Origin: Candidatus Sulfotelmatobacter sp.
GTDB lineage: Bacteria; Acidobacteriota; Terriglobia; Terriglobales; Acidobacteriaceae
Length of the DNA stretch: 48,444 bases
Assembly (NCBI GenBank): GCA_030041475.1
Contig: JASHNU010000011.1
Coordinates: 1 to 48,444, forward strand
Direction: 5' to 3'
Under the pieces are notes generated by a model, which ran no database searches, had not been told where the DNA came from, and saw nothing but the letters and a program-made list of their open reading frames with translations. The position numbers and the translations under genes were made by a program. Below are positions 1-8,196 of the stretch, piece after piece. Positions within the stretch are counted from its first letter, which is position 1. Each line of letters starts with the position of its first letter.

Positions 1-285
1 AAGCCGGCCTGCCAGGTTGGTGATGGCGGGTCACCGATATTTGAACCAATGCAGAATGAACGGGTGCTTGACTCGAACTAGGATCCGGTGAGCGACGCTG
101 CGCCATGCGCAGATGCCTAAAGGGTCTCGGCGGGCGCCCAACGTCTACCGACGGGTTCATTCTCGGCCCCGTCACACGGCACAGCGGGTCGGCTTGAGTT
201 CTTGGGCCCCAGCATCTCCCAAGCCACAGAAACCAATTGCCAGCACAGAAGGCGGCTTGCCTCCCGGGCAGAAAACAGAGGCCGC
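1..285. other. Upstream region with no gene seen
   Basis: No convincing coding sequence is seen before the ATG at 286. Reading frames on both strands here have no recognisable domain. The stretch around 70-95 faintly resembles a tRNA T-arm on the minus strand, but its stem does not pair, so it is not called. It probably holds the promoter of the following gene; no clear -35/-10 pair was found. Confidence 0.4.
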
Positions 286-1440
286 ATGTCGCAGCCGGAA
301 GCAGCGCGAAAATCCGGACGAAAGATCGATTGGTATAAGTGGCTGGCGGGCGTGATTGTCCCCCTGGTCGCGGCTCTCATCGGAGTCAAGTTCTTCGGTG
401 GCGGCGGCGAAAAACAAACGGCCAACAACTTTACGCTCGTTACCGACGTTACGGTGATCGAGAATCAATACCAGCAGGCCACCGGCCAGCCACTCAACGA
501 TGAGAACCTCAAGCAGTTGATCCAGAGCGCGGTCAACCTGGCCAAAGCTGGCCAGAACGAAGCCAGCCTCAAGCTGTTCCAGGAAGTGGCCAGCAGCGTG
601 CCCGTGGCGGCAGTGTACAACAACATCGGGGCGCTGAACGCGGAAACAGGTAATCTCTCTGCTTCCAACCAGGCCTTCCAGCAAGCCCTGGCAAAAGACC
701 CGTCCTACAAACCAGCCCAGCACAATTTGGAAAAGATGGGGTCGCTATTCCAGCAAGGACATGAATTCGAGCATGCCAGTACCATCCAGGTTGGAAAGAA
801 GGCTGCCGGCGCAATCACAGATGCATCCGTGTCCGACTTCTACCAATTCACAACCCCGCCTGGCCCGCGGGATATCTACCAGGTCGCCTTGGAGAATGGC
901 TCAACCACGCTAGAGCCCAACCTGATGGTATTTGACGGGAACCATCATCAGTTGCGGGACTGTGGGAACACAGAGCCTTTGGTTCATGCCTACTGTGCAT
1001 TCCCGGCGGAAGGACAATCCGAGTACTACCTGCAAGTCGAGGGACATTCTAACTCGGTCGGCCCCTATAGCTTGGTGGTCACTTCGCTTAAGCGCGCTGA
1101 CAGATATGAGCCCAATGACGACTTTCCCCAGGCGACCCGGATTTCCCTCGACAGCACTATCGAAGCCAACATTATGGACGATCAAGACGTGGACTTCTAT
1201 CTGGTTAGGAGCGGAAGCAAGACTGGGCAGTTGACGGCGAGCCTCGAGAACAACTCGACCACACTCGATCCCGATGTGACGGTATTTGACGGCAACCGTC
1301 AGCAGTTGCATCGCTGCTATTACTTAGAGCCTGTAGCTCATGTAGACTGCACGTTCTCGGCGGAGGCGCAGGCCGACTACTACGTGCGAGTCGCGGGACA
1401 GTATTCCACGGCAGGAGCGTACAAGCTCACGGTCAAGTGA
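286..1440 (+). CDS. Membrane-anchored TPR protein with two PPC-like beta domains
   Basis: The protein has 384 residues. A short basic N-terminus leads into one transmembrane segment (about residues 18-37, WLAGVIVPLVAALIGVKFF), so the rest is probably extracytoplasmic. A TPR-like helical region (about 70-155) follows, with the typical pattern of a repeat read as 'AAVYNNIGALNAETGNLSAS'. Two related beta-rich domains complete it (about 165-265 and 273-384). Both carry VFDGN, DFY and YY(L/V)(Q/R)V signatures, as in bacterial pre-peptidase C-terminal (PPC) domains, which usually occur as accessory modules of secreted proteins. No catalytic domain is present. The ATG at 286 is chosen because the hydrophobic segment follows directly; an upstream ATG at 202 would only add low-complexity sequence. 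The gene is transcribed towards lgt, 103 bp away. The role is unknown; protein-protein contact at the envelope is an inference from TPR plus PPC. Confidence 0.75.
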   Translation: MSQPEAARKSGRKIDWYKWLAGVIVPLVAALIGVKFFGGGGEKQTANNFTLVTDVTVIENQYQQATGQPLNDENLKQLIQSAVNLAKAGQNEASLKLFQEVASSVPVAAVYNNIGALNAETGNLSASNQAFQQALAKDPSYKPAQHNLEKMGSLFQQGHEFEHASTIQVGKKAAGAITDASVSDFYQFTTPPGPRDIYQVALENGSTTLEPNLMVFDGNHHQLRDCGNTEPLVHAYCAFPAEGQSEYYLQVEGHSNSVGPYSLVVTSLKRADRYEPNDDFPQATRISLDSTIEANIMDDQDVDFYLVRSGSKTGQLTASLENNSTTLDPDVTVFDGNRQQLHRCYYLEPVAHVDCTFSAEAQADYYVRVAGQYSTAGAYKLTVK

Positions 1441-1543
1441 AGGCCTGCGTTTCGGCCGGGACACCACCCTACGGTTAATCTTCCTCATCCTTCCTGCTAG
1501 ACTGATCCTGTAGCAAATTCCCGCTTCCTGCATCTAACCGACT

Positions 1544-2356
1544 GTGCATCCGCAACTCTTTCATATCGGACGTTTCTTCCTTCCCACGTACGGGTTTCTG
1601 GTCTCCCTGGGCGTGCTGATCGGTCTGTGGATCAGCGTACGGAATTCCGAGCGGCTGGGATACGACGGTGACAAAGCTTGGAACCTGGGCATTCTCGTCG
1701 TGCTGTGCGGCATTCTGGGGGCCAAGGTGCTGTACGTCATTAACGACTGGAGCTACTACGCGGCACATCCTGGGGAAATCTTCAGCATCGCAACTATGCA
1801 GGCGGGCGGCGTTTTCTCCGGCGGACTGCTGGCGGCATTTGTCGCGGCAGCGTGGTATGTCTGGAAAAATCATGTCCCGCCACTTGGAACCTGCGACGCG
1901 TTCGCTCCGGGGTTGGCGATGGGACACGCCATCGGCCGGCTCGGCTGCTTCGCGGCCGGCTGCTGCTACGGCAAACCGACGCACCACTGGTGGGGCGTGA
2001 CCTTCACCAATCCGCTCGCCAGCCAGATCACGGGAACACCGCTGAACATTCCGCTGGAGCCGACGCAATTGTTCGAGTCGGCGGTGGAACTCGCGAACTT
2101 TTTCTTCTGCATGTGGCTGCTGAAGCGCAGGAAATTCGATGGTCAAGTCTTCGGCGCTTTCATGTTCGTCTACGGTGTTGCCCGGTTCTTCCTGGAATTC
2201 ATTCGCGACGATCCGGGCCGCGGTTCCGTTTTTGGCGGCGCGATGAGCGGCACGCAACTCATCGCCATCGGCCTGGTGCTCGCCGGGGGCGTGATCTGGT
2301 GGCTGCGGCCGGGGGCGAAAGCAATGCCCACACAACCGGTCAGCGCGACACGGTAA
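1544..2356 (+). CDS. lgt: Prolipoprotein diacylglyceryl transferase
   Basis: Lgt transfers the diacylglyceryl group from phosphatidylglycerol to the lipobox cysteine of prolipoproteins, the first step of lipoprotein maturation in the inner membrane. The 270-residue product is highly hydrophobic with several membrane helices. It begins with the family-typical phrase LFHIGRFFLPTYGFL and carries the signature GHAIGRLGCFAAGCCYG near residues 127-143, where the GRLG arginine belongs to the conserved Lgt motif. The C-terminal part has PTQLFES and FMFVYGVARFFLEFIRDD, also characteristic. Translation starts at GTG (1544); no in-frame ATG precedes the conserved N-terminus. The pseudouridine synthase gene starts 18 bp after the stop, so the two are probably co-transcribed. 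The cysteine-rich signature differs from the GNFxNxE form of proteobacterial enzymes, as seen in several other phyla. Confidence 0.93.
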   Translation: MHPQLFHIGRFFLPTYGFLVSLGVLIGLWISVRNSERLGYDGDKAWNLGILVVLCGILGAKVLYVINDWSYYAAHPGEIFSIATMQAGGVFSGGLLAAFVAAAWYVWKNHVPPLGTCDAFAPGLAMGHAIGRLGCFAAGCCYGKPTHHWWGVTFTNPLASQITGTPLNIPLEPTQLFESAVELANFFFCMWLLKRRKFDGQVFGAFMFVYGVARFFLEFIRDDPGRGSVFGGAMSGTQLIAIGLVLAGGVIWWLRPGAKAMPTQPVSATR

Positions 2357-2374
2357 GCGGTATCCTTCCTGCGG

Positions 2375-3397
2375 ATGCCTGAAATCGTTCCTCCCTCGAT
2401 ATCCGTTCCGGACGACGCCGTCGGCCAGCGTTTGGACCAATTCCTCGCCGCCCGTCTCGAGGTCAGCCGGGCGCGTGTGCAGGAACTGATCCGTGCGGGG
2501 AAAATTCTGGTGAATGGTGCGTCAGCAAAGGCCTCCTTCAAACTGAGCGGCAGCGAACGCATCACAGTTCTCGGTCCCGCCGCGCGGCCGCCGTTGCGTG
2601 CCATCGCCGAAAAGATCCCCCTCGAAATTCTTTATGAAGACGAAGATCTGGCCATTGTTAATAAGCCCGCCGGCATGATGGTCCACGCCGGCGCCGGCAC
2701 GACCGATCCGAACAATGAAGACCGGCGCAATCGCGGGACGCTGGTCAATGCTCTTCTGCATCATTTCGCCAGTCTCTCAGATGTTGGCGGCGAATTACGC
2801 CCGGGCATTGTGCATCGTCTGGACAAAGAGACGAGCGGACTGATCGTGATCGCGAAAAATGACGAATCTCATCGCAAGCTGGCCGCGCAATTCGCACGGC
2901 GCGACGTGAAGAAGACCTATATCGCGCTGGTGCATGGCTGGATGAAGAAGGATACGGGCACCATCTCCGTCGCCATCAGCCGCGATCGTGTGCGCCGCAC
3001 GCGAATGACTACGCCGCAGACCGGCGGGCGCGAGGCCATCTCGCATTACCGCGTGCTTCGGCGCCTCGACACGGCTTTTGGCAAGTTCACCCTTCTGGAA
3101 GTAAAAATCGACACGGGAAGGACTCATCAGATTCGTGTTCACCTCGCGTCTCTGGGGCGCCCGGTTGTGGGCGATAAACTCTACGGGGCGCCAGGAGAAT
3201 TGCGTCCGCAGCTTCGCGATGGAAAACGCGACAAAACCATCTCCCTGCCGCGGAATTTTCTCCATGCGGCGCAACTCGAGTTTGCCCATCCGCGGACCGG
3301 CAAAATGATTGCTCTGAAGAGTCCGCTGCCTGCCGAACTTCAAGCATTTCTCACGAGGATCGAAGGGGATGCCCTGCCCAAAGCGACGCGGCTATAA
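2375..3397 (+). CDS. RluA/RluD-family 23S rRNA pseudouridine synthase
   Basis: The enzyme isomerises specific uridines in 23S rRNA to pseudouridine. The 340-residue protein has an N-terminal S4 RNA-binding domain (about 13-60, QRLDQFLAARLEVSRARVQ) and an RluA-type catalytic domain. The catalytic aspartate lies in GIVHRLDKETSG, with HRLD at residues 147-150. The downstream motif TGRTHQIRVHLASLGRPVVGD is the conserved substrate-binding stretch of the RluA family. S4 plus this catalytic domain fits the RluC/RluD branch; RluD-like is likely, but the target position cannot be fixed from sequence. The start ATG lies 18 bp after lgt. The gene's 3' end lies 22 bp before the next coding start. Confidence 0.9.
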   Translation: MPEIVPPSISVPDDAVGQRLDQFLAARLEVSRARVQELIRAGKILVNGASAKASFKLSGSERITVLGPAARPPLRAIAEKIPLEILYEDEDLAIVNKPAGMMVHAGAGTTDPNNEDRRNRGTLVNALLHHFASLSDVGGELRPGIVHRLDKETSGLIVIAKNDESHRKLAAQFARRDVKKTYIALVHGWMKKDTGTISVAISRDRVRRTRMTTPQTGGREAISHYRVLRRLDTAFGKFTLLEVKIDTGRTHQIRVHLASLGRPVVGDKLYGAPGELRPQLRDGKRDKTISLPRNFLHAAQLEFAHPRTGKMIALKSPLPAELQAFLTRIEGDALPKATRL

Positions 3398-3419
3398 TGG
3401 GAGCAGCAGAGGCTTGGGA

Positions 3420-4466
3420 ATGAGATTTCCACTCTACACAGTCCGGGCCGCGTTGCTCGCGCTTTTTGCAGCAGGTGCGATCGCGCAGTCGTCGGCTCCG
3501 ATGGCAGCGACGCAGGAAGCATCTCCGCCGCAATCAGCGCCGGTGTCATCCGGCAACAATCCTCCGGCAAGTCCGGCTGCCGATCAGCCCAAGCCGGCAG
3601 CAGGCAACAATGATGCGATCGAGCCTGCCACCACCATCAAACTGACCACCAACGAAGTGAACGTTGTGTTCACGGTAACCGACAAACACGGCAAGCGCAT
3701 TACCGACATGAAGCAGAACGACTTCCGCGTGGTCGACGACAACAAGCCTCCGGAAGAAATCCGCAGCTTCTATGCGGAAACCAATCTGCCTCTTCAGGTC
3801 GGCCTGCTCATTGACGCCAGTAACTCGGTGCGTGACCGCTTCAAGTTCGAGCAGGAATCTGCGATTGAATTTCTGAACCAGACCGTGCGCCGGGGTGACG
3901 ACAAGGCCTTTGTCGTCGGCTTCGACGCCACTCCGGAAGTCACGCAGGATTTCACCGACGACACGGAAGCGCTGGCTCGTGGAGTGCGCGAGCTGCGCCC
4001 CGGCGGCGGTACTGCGCTCTACGACGCGCTCTATTACGCCTGCCGCGACAAGTTGCTGAAGGCTCCGAAGAGAACAACGGTGCGCCGCGCTGTCATCCTG
4101 CTTAGCGACGGCGAGGACAACCTGAGCCACGTGACGCGCGAAGAGGCCATTGAAATGGCACAGCGGGCGGAGGCCATCGTCTACACGATCAGCACGAACG
4201 TGAGCGGCACCAAGGGTGCGGGCGACAAGGTGCTTGAACGTATCGCCGATGCCACCGGCGGCCGCGCATTCTTCCCTTTCCAGATTCGCGACGTGGCGAA
4301 CGCCTTCGTCGAAATTCAGGACGAACTCCGCAGCCAGTACGCTGTTTCCTACAAGCCCGCGGACTTCAAGGCGGACGGCCATTACCGCACTATCGAAATT
4401 CTCGCCAATAATCGGAAAGATCTCCGCGTGCGCGCCCGGCGCGGCTATTACGCACCGGTCCAATAG
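3420..4466 (+). CDS. Secreted VWFA-related protein (acidobacterial type), copy 1
   Basis: The 348-residue protein has a Sec signal peptide (residues 1-20, ending LFAAGAIAQ), a proline/alanine/serine-rich linker and a von Willebrand factor A domain. The domain begins with TNEVNVVFTVTDKHGKRI, the hallmark entry of the acidobacterial VWFA-related family. The MIDAS motif DASNS lies at residues 132-136 after GLLID, so metal-dependent ligand binding is likely to be intact. The end RSQYAVSYKP...RTIEILANNRKDLRVRARRGYYAPVQ is also family-typical. The start at 3420 is preferred because it gives a clean signal peptide; the in-frame ATG at 3369 lies inside the previous gene. It is one of three such proteins here. 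Members are exported and abundant in Acidobacteria; their ligands are unknown. Confidence 0.88.
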   Translation: MRFPLYTVRAALLALFAAGAIAQSSAPMAATQEASPPQSAPVSSGNNPPASPAADQPKPAAGNNDAIEPATTIKLTTNEVNVVFTVTDKHGKRITDMKQNDFRVVDDNKPPEEIRSFYAETNLPLQVGLLIDASNSVRDRFKFEQESAIEFLNQTVRRGDDKAFVVGFDATPEVTQDFTDDTEALARGVRELRPGGGTALYDALYYACRDKLLKAPKRTTVRRAVILLSDGEDNLSHVTREEAIEMAQRAEAIVYTISTNVSGTKGAGDKVLERIADATGGRAFFPFQIRDVANAFVEIQDELRSQYAVSYKPADFKADGHYRTIEILANNRKDLRVRARRGYYAPVQ

Positions 4467-4512
4467 ATCCCTTCACACTCCGGCAAATCATTTCGGGTAA
4501 GATGCTCCCACG

Positions 4513-4917
4513 ATGCCCGGATATTCCGGTACGCCACTTCCTAAGAAGCTGGGAATCAAAGACGGATTCCGCGTCCGCCTGGTCAATGCGCCATCGGATG
4601 TGCTGACGGAATTGAAGGCTCCGCTGGCTGGGTGCGAAGTTGTCCGCGATGGCAAGGCCCCGCTCAACTTCGCGATTCTGTTTACCACTTCAAAGGGGGA
4701 GCTAACGAGGGAATTCAAGCGGATTGCAAAGCTGCTCGCTCCCGCCGGCATGCTGTGGGTGAGCTGGCCAAAGAAAAGTTCCGGCGTGGCTAGCGACTTG
4801 GACGAAAACGTGGTTCGCGAGATCGGCCTCGCCGCGGGATTAGTGGACGTGAAAGTGTGTGCCGTCACCGAGGTCTGGTCTGGGTTGAAATTTGTGCGGC
4901 GACTCAAGGACCGCTGA
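4513..4917 (+). CDS. DUF3052 family protein
   Basis: The 134-residue cytoplasmic protein matches the DUF3052 pattern: an N-terminal GYSGTPLPKKLGIKDGFRV segment, a central FAILFTTSKGELTREFKRIAKLLAPAGMLWVSWPKK block, and a C-terminal GLVDVKVCAVTEVWSGLKFVRR stretch. No signal peptide or catalytic motif is visible. The LAPAG(M)LWVSWPK block resembles the late strands of a Rossmann-like fold, which suggests a distant methyltransferase-like architecture without a clear SAM-binding loop. The gene lies 46 bp after VWFA protein 1 and 27 bp before the oxidoreductase, so it may belong to a short operon with the latter. The function is unknown. Confidence 0.8.
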   Translation: MPGYSGTPLPKKLGIKDGFRVRLVNAPSDVLTELKAPLAGCEVVRDGKAPLNFAILFTTSKGELTREFKRIAKLLAPAGMLWVSWPKKSSGVASDLDENVVREIGLAAGLVDVKVCAVTEVWSGLKFVRRLKDR

Positions 4918-4944
4918 AGAATCTTCGCAGGGCTTTGCCAACGT

Positions 4945-6000
4945 ATGGTACGAGTCGGACTGATTGGCTTCGGGCTGGCCGGGCAGGCGTTTCACGCGCC
5001 CGTGATCCGCGGGGTCGCGGGCATGGAACTGGCCTGTATTCTCGAGCGCCACACTTCCACAGCGAAGGAACGATATCCGCAGGTTCGCATCGCGCGCACG
5101 CTCGACGAATTGCTTTCCGACAAAACGATCAACCCGTGCGTAGTGGCGACGCCCAACGACTCGCACTTTTCTTATACGAAAGCATGCCTCGAAGCCGGAC
5201 GCCATGTAGTAGTCGACAAGCCCTTCACGCCCACCATGGCCGAAGCCGAGCAACTGGTGCACCTGGCCGCCGAGCGCGGACGCTTGCTCACGGTCTATCA
5301 GGACCGCCGCTATGACGGCGCGTTTCACACGGTCAAGAAGCTGGTGGCCTCCGGCACCCTGGGCACAGTCATCGAATATGAAGCGCGTTTCGACCGGTTC
5401 CGCCTTCAGGCCAAGCCGAACGCGTGGCGGGAGAAGGCAGATTTCCCTGCGGCTGGCGTTTTGTGGGATCTCGGCCCACACTTGATCGATGGAGCGCTGG
5501 TGCTGTTTGGCGAGCCGGAAACGATTTATGCCTCTGCGCTCCGCCAGCGCGAAACGTCGCAAGTCGACGACGCTTTTGACGTGATCATGCAATATCCGCA
5601 CCTGCGGGCCACGCTGCGGGCGCGCATTATCGCCTACGCTCCGGGGCCGCACTTGCTGCTGCATGGGACCGAGGGGTCGTTTATCAAGTACGGGATGGAT
5701 CCGCAAGAGGAAATTCTGCGCAACAATCCGCCCGACGGCCTCGACTGGGGCGCACACTGGGGCGAGGAACCGGAAGAACTCTGGGGCACGCTGAGCCGCG
5801 TGAACGAGAAGCCCCGCAAAGTGAGAACCGAGCGCGGAGACTATCGCGGTTTCTACGCCAACGTTCGCGATGCCATCGAAAAAGGATCAGGATTCGAGGT
5901 CACGCCGGAGCAGGCCTTGCGCACCATGCGCGCCCTTCTGCTGGCGCACAAGAGCAGCCGGGAGGCGCGGGTGGTTAGGTGGAATGAGGCCGTGGAGTAA
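4945..6000 (+). CDS. Gfo/Idh/MocA-family NAD(P)-dependent oxidoreductase (cytoplasmic)
   Basis: The 351-residue protein is a two-domain dehydrogenase of the Gfo/Idh/MocA family. The Rossmann fold opens at the N-terminus with VRVGLIGFGLAGQAFHAP, the nucleotide-binding loop. CVVATPNDSHF and HVVVDKPFTPT follow, the latter holding the conserved lysine of the EKP/DKP motif. The C-terminal substrate domain starts near residue 130 (YQDRRYDGAFHTV) and contains GVLWDLGPHLIDGAL, where the histidine is the usual catalytic partner. It resembles the YdgJ-like branch in length and in the DRRYDGAF phrase. There is no signal peptide, unlike the second family member at 43150. The substrate is probably a sugar or polyol but cannot be named. 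It lies directly behind the DUF3052 gene. Confidence 0.87.
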   Translation: MVRVGLIGFGLAGQAFHAPVIRGVAGMELACILERHTSTAKERYPQVRIARTLDELLSDKTINPCVVATPNDSHFSYTKACLEAGRHVVVDKPFTPTMAEAEQLVHLAAERGRLLTVYQDRRYDGAFHTVKKLVASGTLGTVIEYEARFDRFRLQAKPNAWREKADFPAAGVLWDLGPHLIDGALVLFGEPETIYASALRQRETSQVDDAFDVIMQYPHLRATLRARIIAYAPGPHLLLHGTEGSFIKYGMDPQEEILRNNPPDGLDWGAHWGEEPEELWGTLSRVNEKPRKVRTERGDYRGFYANVRDAIEKGSGFEVTPEQALRTMRALLLAHKSSREARVVRWNEAVE

Positions 6001-6037
6001 AACTCTCGCAGAAACGGGCTCGGGCCAATGGGGTCAG

Positions 6038-6412
6038 CTATTTATCCAAGTTATAGCGGAACCAGCATCGCAGGGCCAGGTCCGTGCCCCCAGCCCTGAT
6101 AAATTCGTCCGGCAAGGATGGAAGAGGACTCGAACCGACGATCCCGCCCCAGGCCGCGCGGTCAAGGTCCGTGGCGCCGGAAGCGGCGACCAGGCTCATT
6201 TTCTGGACGCTTCCATCCTTCATGATGGAAAACTGGATCAGTAATCTCCCTTTCTTCAGGACAGGAGGGAACACAGACGGCGGCAGCACCGCTTTCCAAT
6301 GTCTTTCAATCACATCGTGGACGCGTTGGAGATAAGGACCAAAATCCACACCCAGAGTATCGCTGACGACCTCGATGGAGCCTCCGGAGGACTGCGGGGT
6401 GGCCGCGGCGCT
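6038..6412 (-). CDS. TonB C-terminal domain segment, out of frame with the upstream PpiC part
   Basis: On the minus strand this frame reads into EVVSDTLGVDFGPYLQRV and continues through ERHWKAVLPPSVFPP, LLIQFSIMKDGSV and a C-terminal RCWFRYNLDK. This is a TonB C-terminal-like domain as found in many acidobacterial proteins. It has no start codon and ribosome site of its own at the domain border; the first GTG (6349) lies inside the conserved sequence. The preceding gene is in a neighbouring frame and runs into this one at a run of six G (6413-6418). One additional G would join the two into a protein of about 279 residues. It is therefore best read as the 3' part of a single PpiC-TonB gene that is interrupted by a frameshift, by slippage, or by a sequence error. 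Confidence 0.7.
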   Translation of the reverse strand, partial: SAAATPQSSGGSIEVVSDTLGVDFGPYLQRVHDVIERHWKAVLPPSVFPPVLKKGRLLIQFSIMKDGSVQKMSLVAASGATDLDRAAWGGIVGSSPLPSLPDEFIRAGGTDLALRCWFRYNLDK

Positions 6413-6876
6413 CCCCCCGTGACCTTCAAGATCGTAAAGCCTTGTTTTGTGCGAATGACATCGGAAACATCGCCCACCTTCATAGCGAAACCCTTGTCTT
6501 CGAGGACCCTGGCAAGCTGGCCGCGCTTGAATTGGCCAATCGCGCCGCCGTAGGCGGCAGTCGGACCGTCAGAAAATTTCTTGGCAATGTCCTCGAAACT
6601 TGCGCCGTCGCGAATCTTCTTGAGGAGGTCATTCGCCTTGGCTTCGGCGGCGGCAAGAGCAGCGTCCTTCCCGACCGCGGAGGGACTGTTATGCGCAGAG
6701 GAAGCGGGCGCGGCGGGGCTCGCTGCAGCTTGGGGAGCGGTCGTTACATTCTTAGGGACAACCAGAATCTCGCTTAGCCGAACATAGTCAGAAGGCCCCG
6801 CTTTCGGTTCAGAAGAGGGCAATGTGCTTTGCCCGAACGCGATAGCACCGCAAATTAGAAGTACCGCTAGCCTCAT
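6310..6876 (-). CDS. Periplasmic PpiC-type peptidyl-prolyl isomerase, 5' part of a frameshifted PpiC-TonB gene
   Basis: The product as read has 188 residues. A signal peptide (residues 1-16, RLAVLLICGAIAFGQ) is followed by an Ala/Pro-rich linker and a parvulin (PpiC/SurA-type) rotamase domain at about 80-150. The domain shows LLKKIRDGASFEDIAKKFSDG, GGAIGQFKRGQL and SDVIRTKQGFTILKV. Such enzymes isomerise prolyl bonds during folding of exported proteins. The last 35 residues, from the G6 run at 6413-6418, read as proline- and serine-rich sequence unlike the family, while the neighbouring frame carries a TonB C-terminal domain. The ATG at 6876 follows a GAGGG-like site; a TTG one codon upstream is possible. 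The true product is probably longer by the TonB part. Confidence 0.75.
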   Translation of the reverse strand: MRLAVLLICGAIAFGQSTLPSSEPKAGPSDYVRLSEILVVPKNVTTAPQAAASPAAPASSAHNSPSAVGKDAALAAAEAKANDLLKKIRDGASFEDIAKKFSDGPTAAYGGAIGQFKRGQLARVLEDKGFAMKVGDVSDVIRTKQGFTILKVTGGAPRPPRSPPEAPSRSSAILWVWILVLISNASTM

Positions 6877-7009
6877 CAATCGCCCTCTGCCTGATTGACG
6901 CCACGAGTATAGTCCAGCGAGAACGGCAGTTCACGTTGACAGGTGTTAAACATCCATCGGCCCCAGAGTCCTGCGAACGCAGCGACGCCTAGTCGGCTCA
7001 TGAACGCTC

Positions 7010-8122
7010 TCAGCTTTTCATCACCTTCTGAAATGCGGCCTGGAAGCGTTCCATTTCCTCCTGCGTGCCGACGGTGACGCGAACGCAGGTCGGCATCACC
7101 GGCCAGATGCGGCCAACGAGCACATTCTCCTTGGCCATTGCCTCTCTTGCTTGCTGACCGGGCCGCTTGGTGTCGAGCATGAAGCAGTTCGACTCGGATG
7201 GAATGTAAGAGAAACCGTTGCGGTCCAGCCACTGAAACGTCTGCTGACGAACCTCGGTGTTGATGCGCCGGCGTTCGGGGATCAGTTGCGCGTCGTTCAG
7301 GCTGGCCATTGCCGCGGTGACGGCGGTTACGGGCATTGGATTCCAGCCGCCGTGCTCCATCACTTTTTGCATCAGCTCGGGGCGGGCAATAATGAAGCCG
7401 CAGCGCAGGCCGGCCATGCCATAGATTTTCGAGAACGTTCGCAGCACGATTACGTCTTTGTCCGCCTTCACCAGGTCGATCGCGGACTGCGCCGATTCGG
7501 CGAAGTGAATGTAGGCTTCGTCCACCAGAACGATGGAGTCCTTCGGCTTGTTCGCAACCAGGTATTCAATGTCGGAGTGCGGGGTGAGTGTGCCCGTAGG
7601 ATTGTTCGGACTGGCGATGTAGAAAACGCCTGCGTCCGGCGCGGCACTGAGCATGGCTTTCACATCGTGAGCATAGGTTGACGTGAGCGGAACTTTCACC
7701 ACGCGCACGCCGATACTTGCAGAGAGGTTCATTCCCTGTTCGTATCCTGGATCTGCTGTTACGTAGCTCCGCTTCGCAGAGGTGAAAGCCAGAACCGCCA
7801 GGCTCAACGCCGGAGTCGAGCCGACTGTCGGCCGCACCCACTCAGGGTCAAGGCCCTCCGTGCGTGCGAAGAGCGCGGCGAGATCGTTGGTCAGATTGAA
7901 CTGGTAGCGCCCGCCGTGCGGGATCATGCCGGCTACTGCCTCGCGCGCAGATTGGCATGGGCCAAGCGGATTCTCGTTCGAGTCGATGATGACGGCATTG
8001 GCCGAATGCACGGCCGGCCGCGCCACAGCGGCCATTTGGGCCTCGCCCATGCCGCGAAACACAGCTGCGGCCGAGGCAACTGCTGACAATTGCATGAATG
8101 CGCGGCGGGAGAAATGGGGCAT
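7010..8122 (-). CDS. Tat-exported histidinol-phosphate-aminotransferase-like PLP enzyme
   Basis: The 370-residue protein belongs to fold-type I aminotransferases of the HisC-like class. Residues 1-30 form a twin-arginine signal (FSRRAFMQLSAVASAAA), so the folded holoenzyme is probably exported with its PLP bound. Conserved elements follow: DSNENPLGP near the mature N-terminus, ASPNNPTGT for cofactor contact, VDEAYIHFAE with the PLP-N1 aspartate and stacking tyrosine, TFSKIYGMAGLRCGF with the Schiff-base lysine, and RVTVGTQEEMERF near the end. The ATG at 8122 has an ideal GGAGGT site (8128-8133). The open frame runs further upstream but that part is not coding. The exported location argues against a role in histidine biosynthesis; the substrate is unknown. 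Confidence 0.88.
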   Translation of the reverse strand: MPHFSRRAFMQLSAVASAAAVFRGMGEAQMAAVARPAVHSANAVIIDSNENPLGPCQSAREAVAGMIPHGGRYQFNLTNDLAALFARTEGLDPEWVRPTVGSTPALSLAVLAFTSAKRSYVTADPGYEQGMNLSASIGVRVVKVPLTSTYAHDVKAMLSAAPDAGVFYIASPNNPTGTLTPHSDIEYLVANKPKDSIVLVDEAYIHFAESAQSAIDLVKADKDVIVLRTFSKIYGMAGLRCGFIIARPELMQKVMEHGGWNPMPVTAVTAAMASLNDAQLIPERRRINTEVRQQTFQWLDRNGFSYIPSESNCFMLDTKRPGQQAREAMAKENVLVGRIWPVMPTCVRVTVGTQEEMERFQAAFQKVMKS

Positions 8123-8196
8123 GGCAGACCTCCGGGGCAAAAGTCTATCAGCCCAAGAGTGTATCAGGGGAAGTCGCGGAGGCCAGGGGTGACTTT

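Noticed and set aside
30..110. Possible tRNA remnant at the window start
   Set aside because: A TTCGAGT-like loop exists on the minus strand but the stem does not pair and no acceptor end is seen.
3369..3397. Start of VWFA copy 1 inside the pseudouridine synthase gene, and a TATAAT-like string at its end
   Set aside because: The internal start destroys the signal peptide, and no -35 accompanies the TATAAT string, which also encodes the last codons of the upstream gene.
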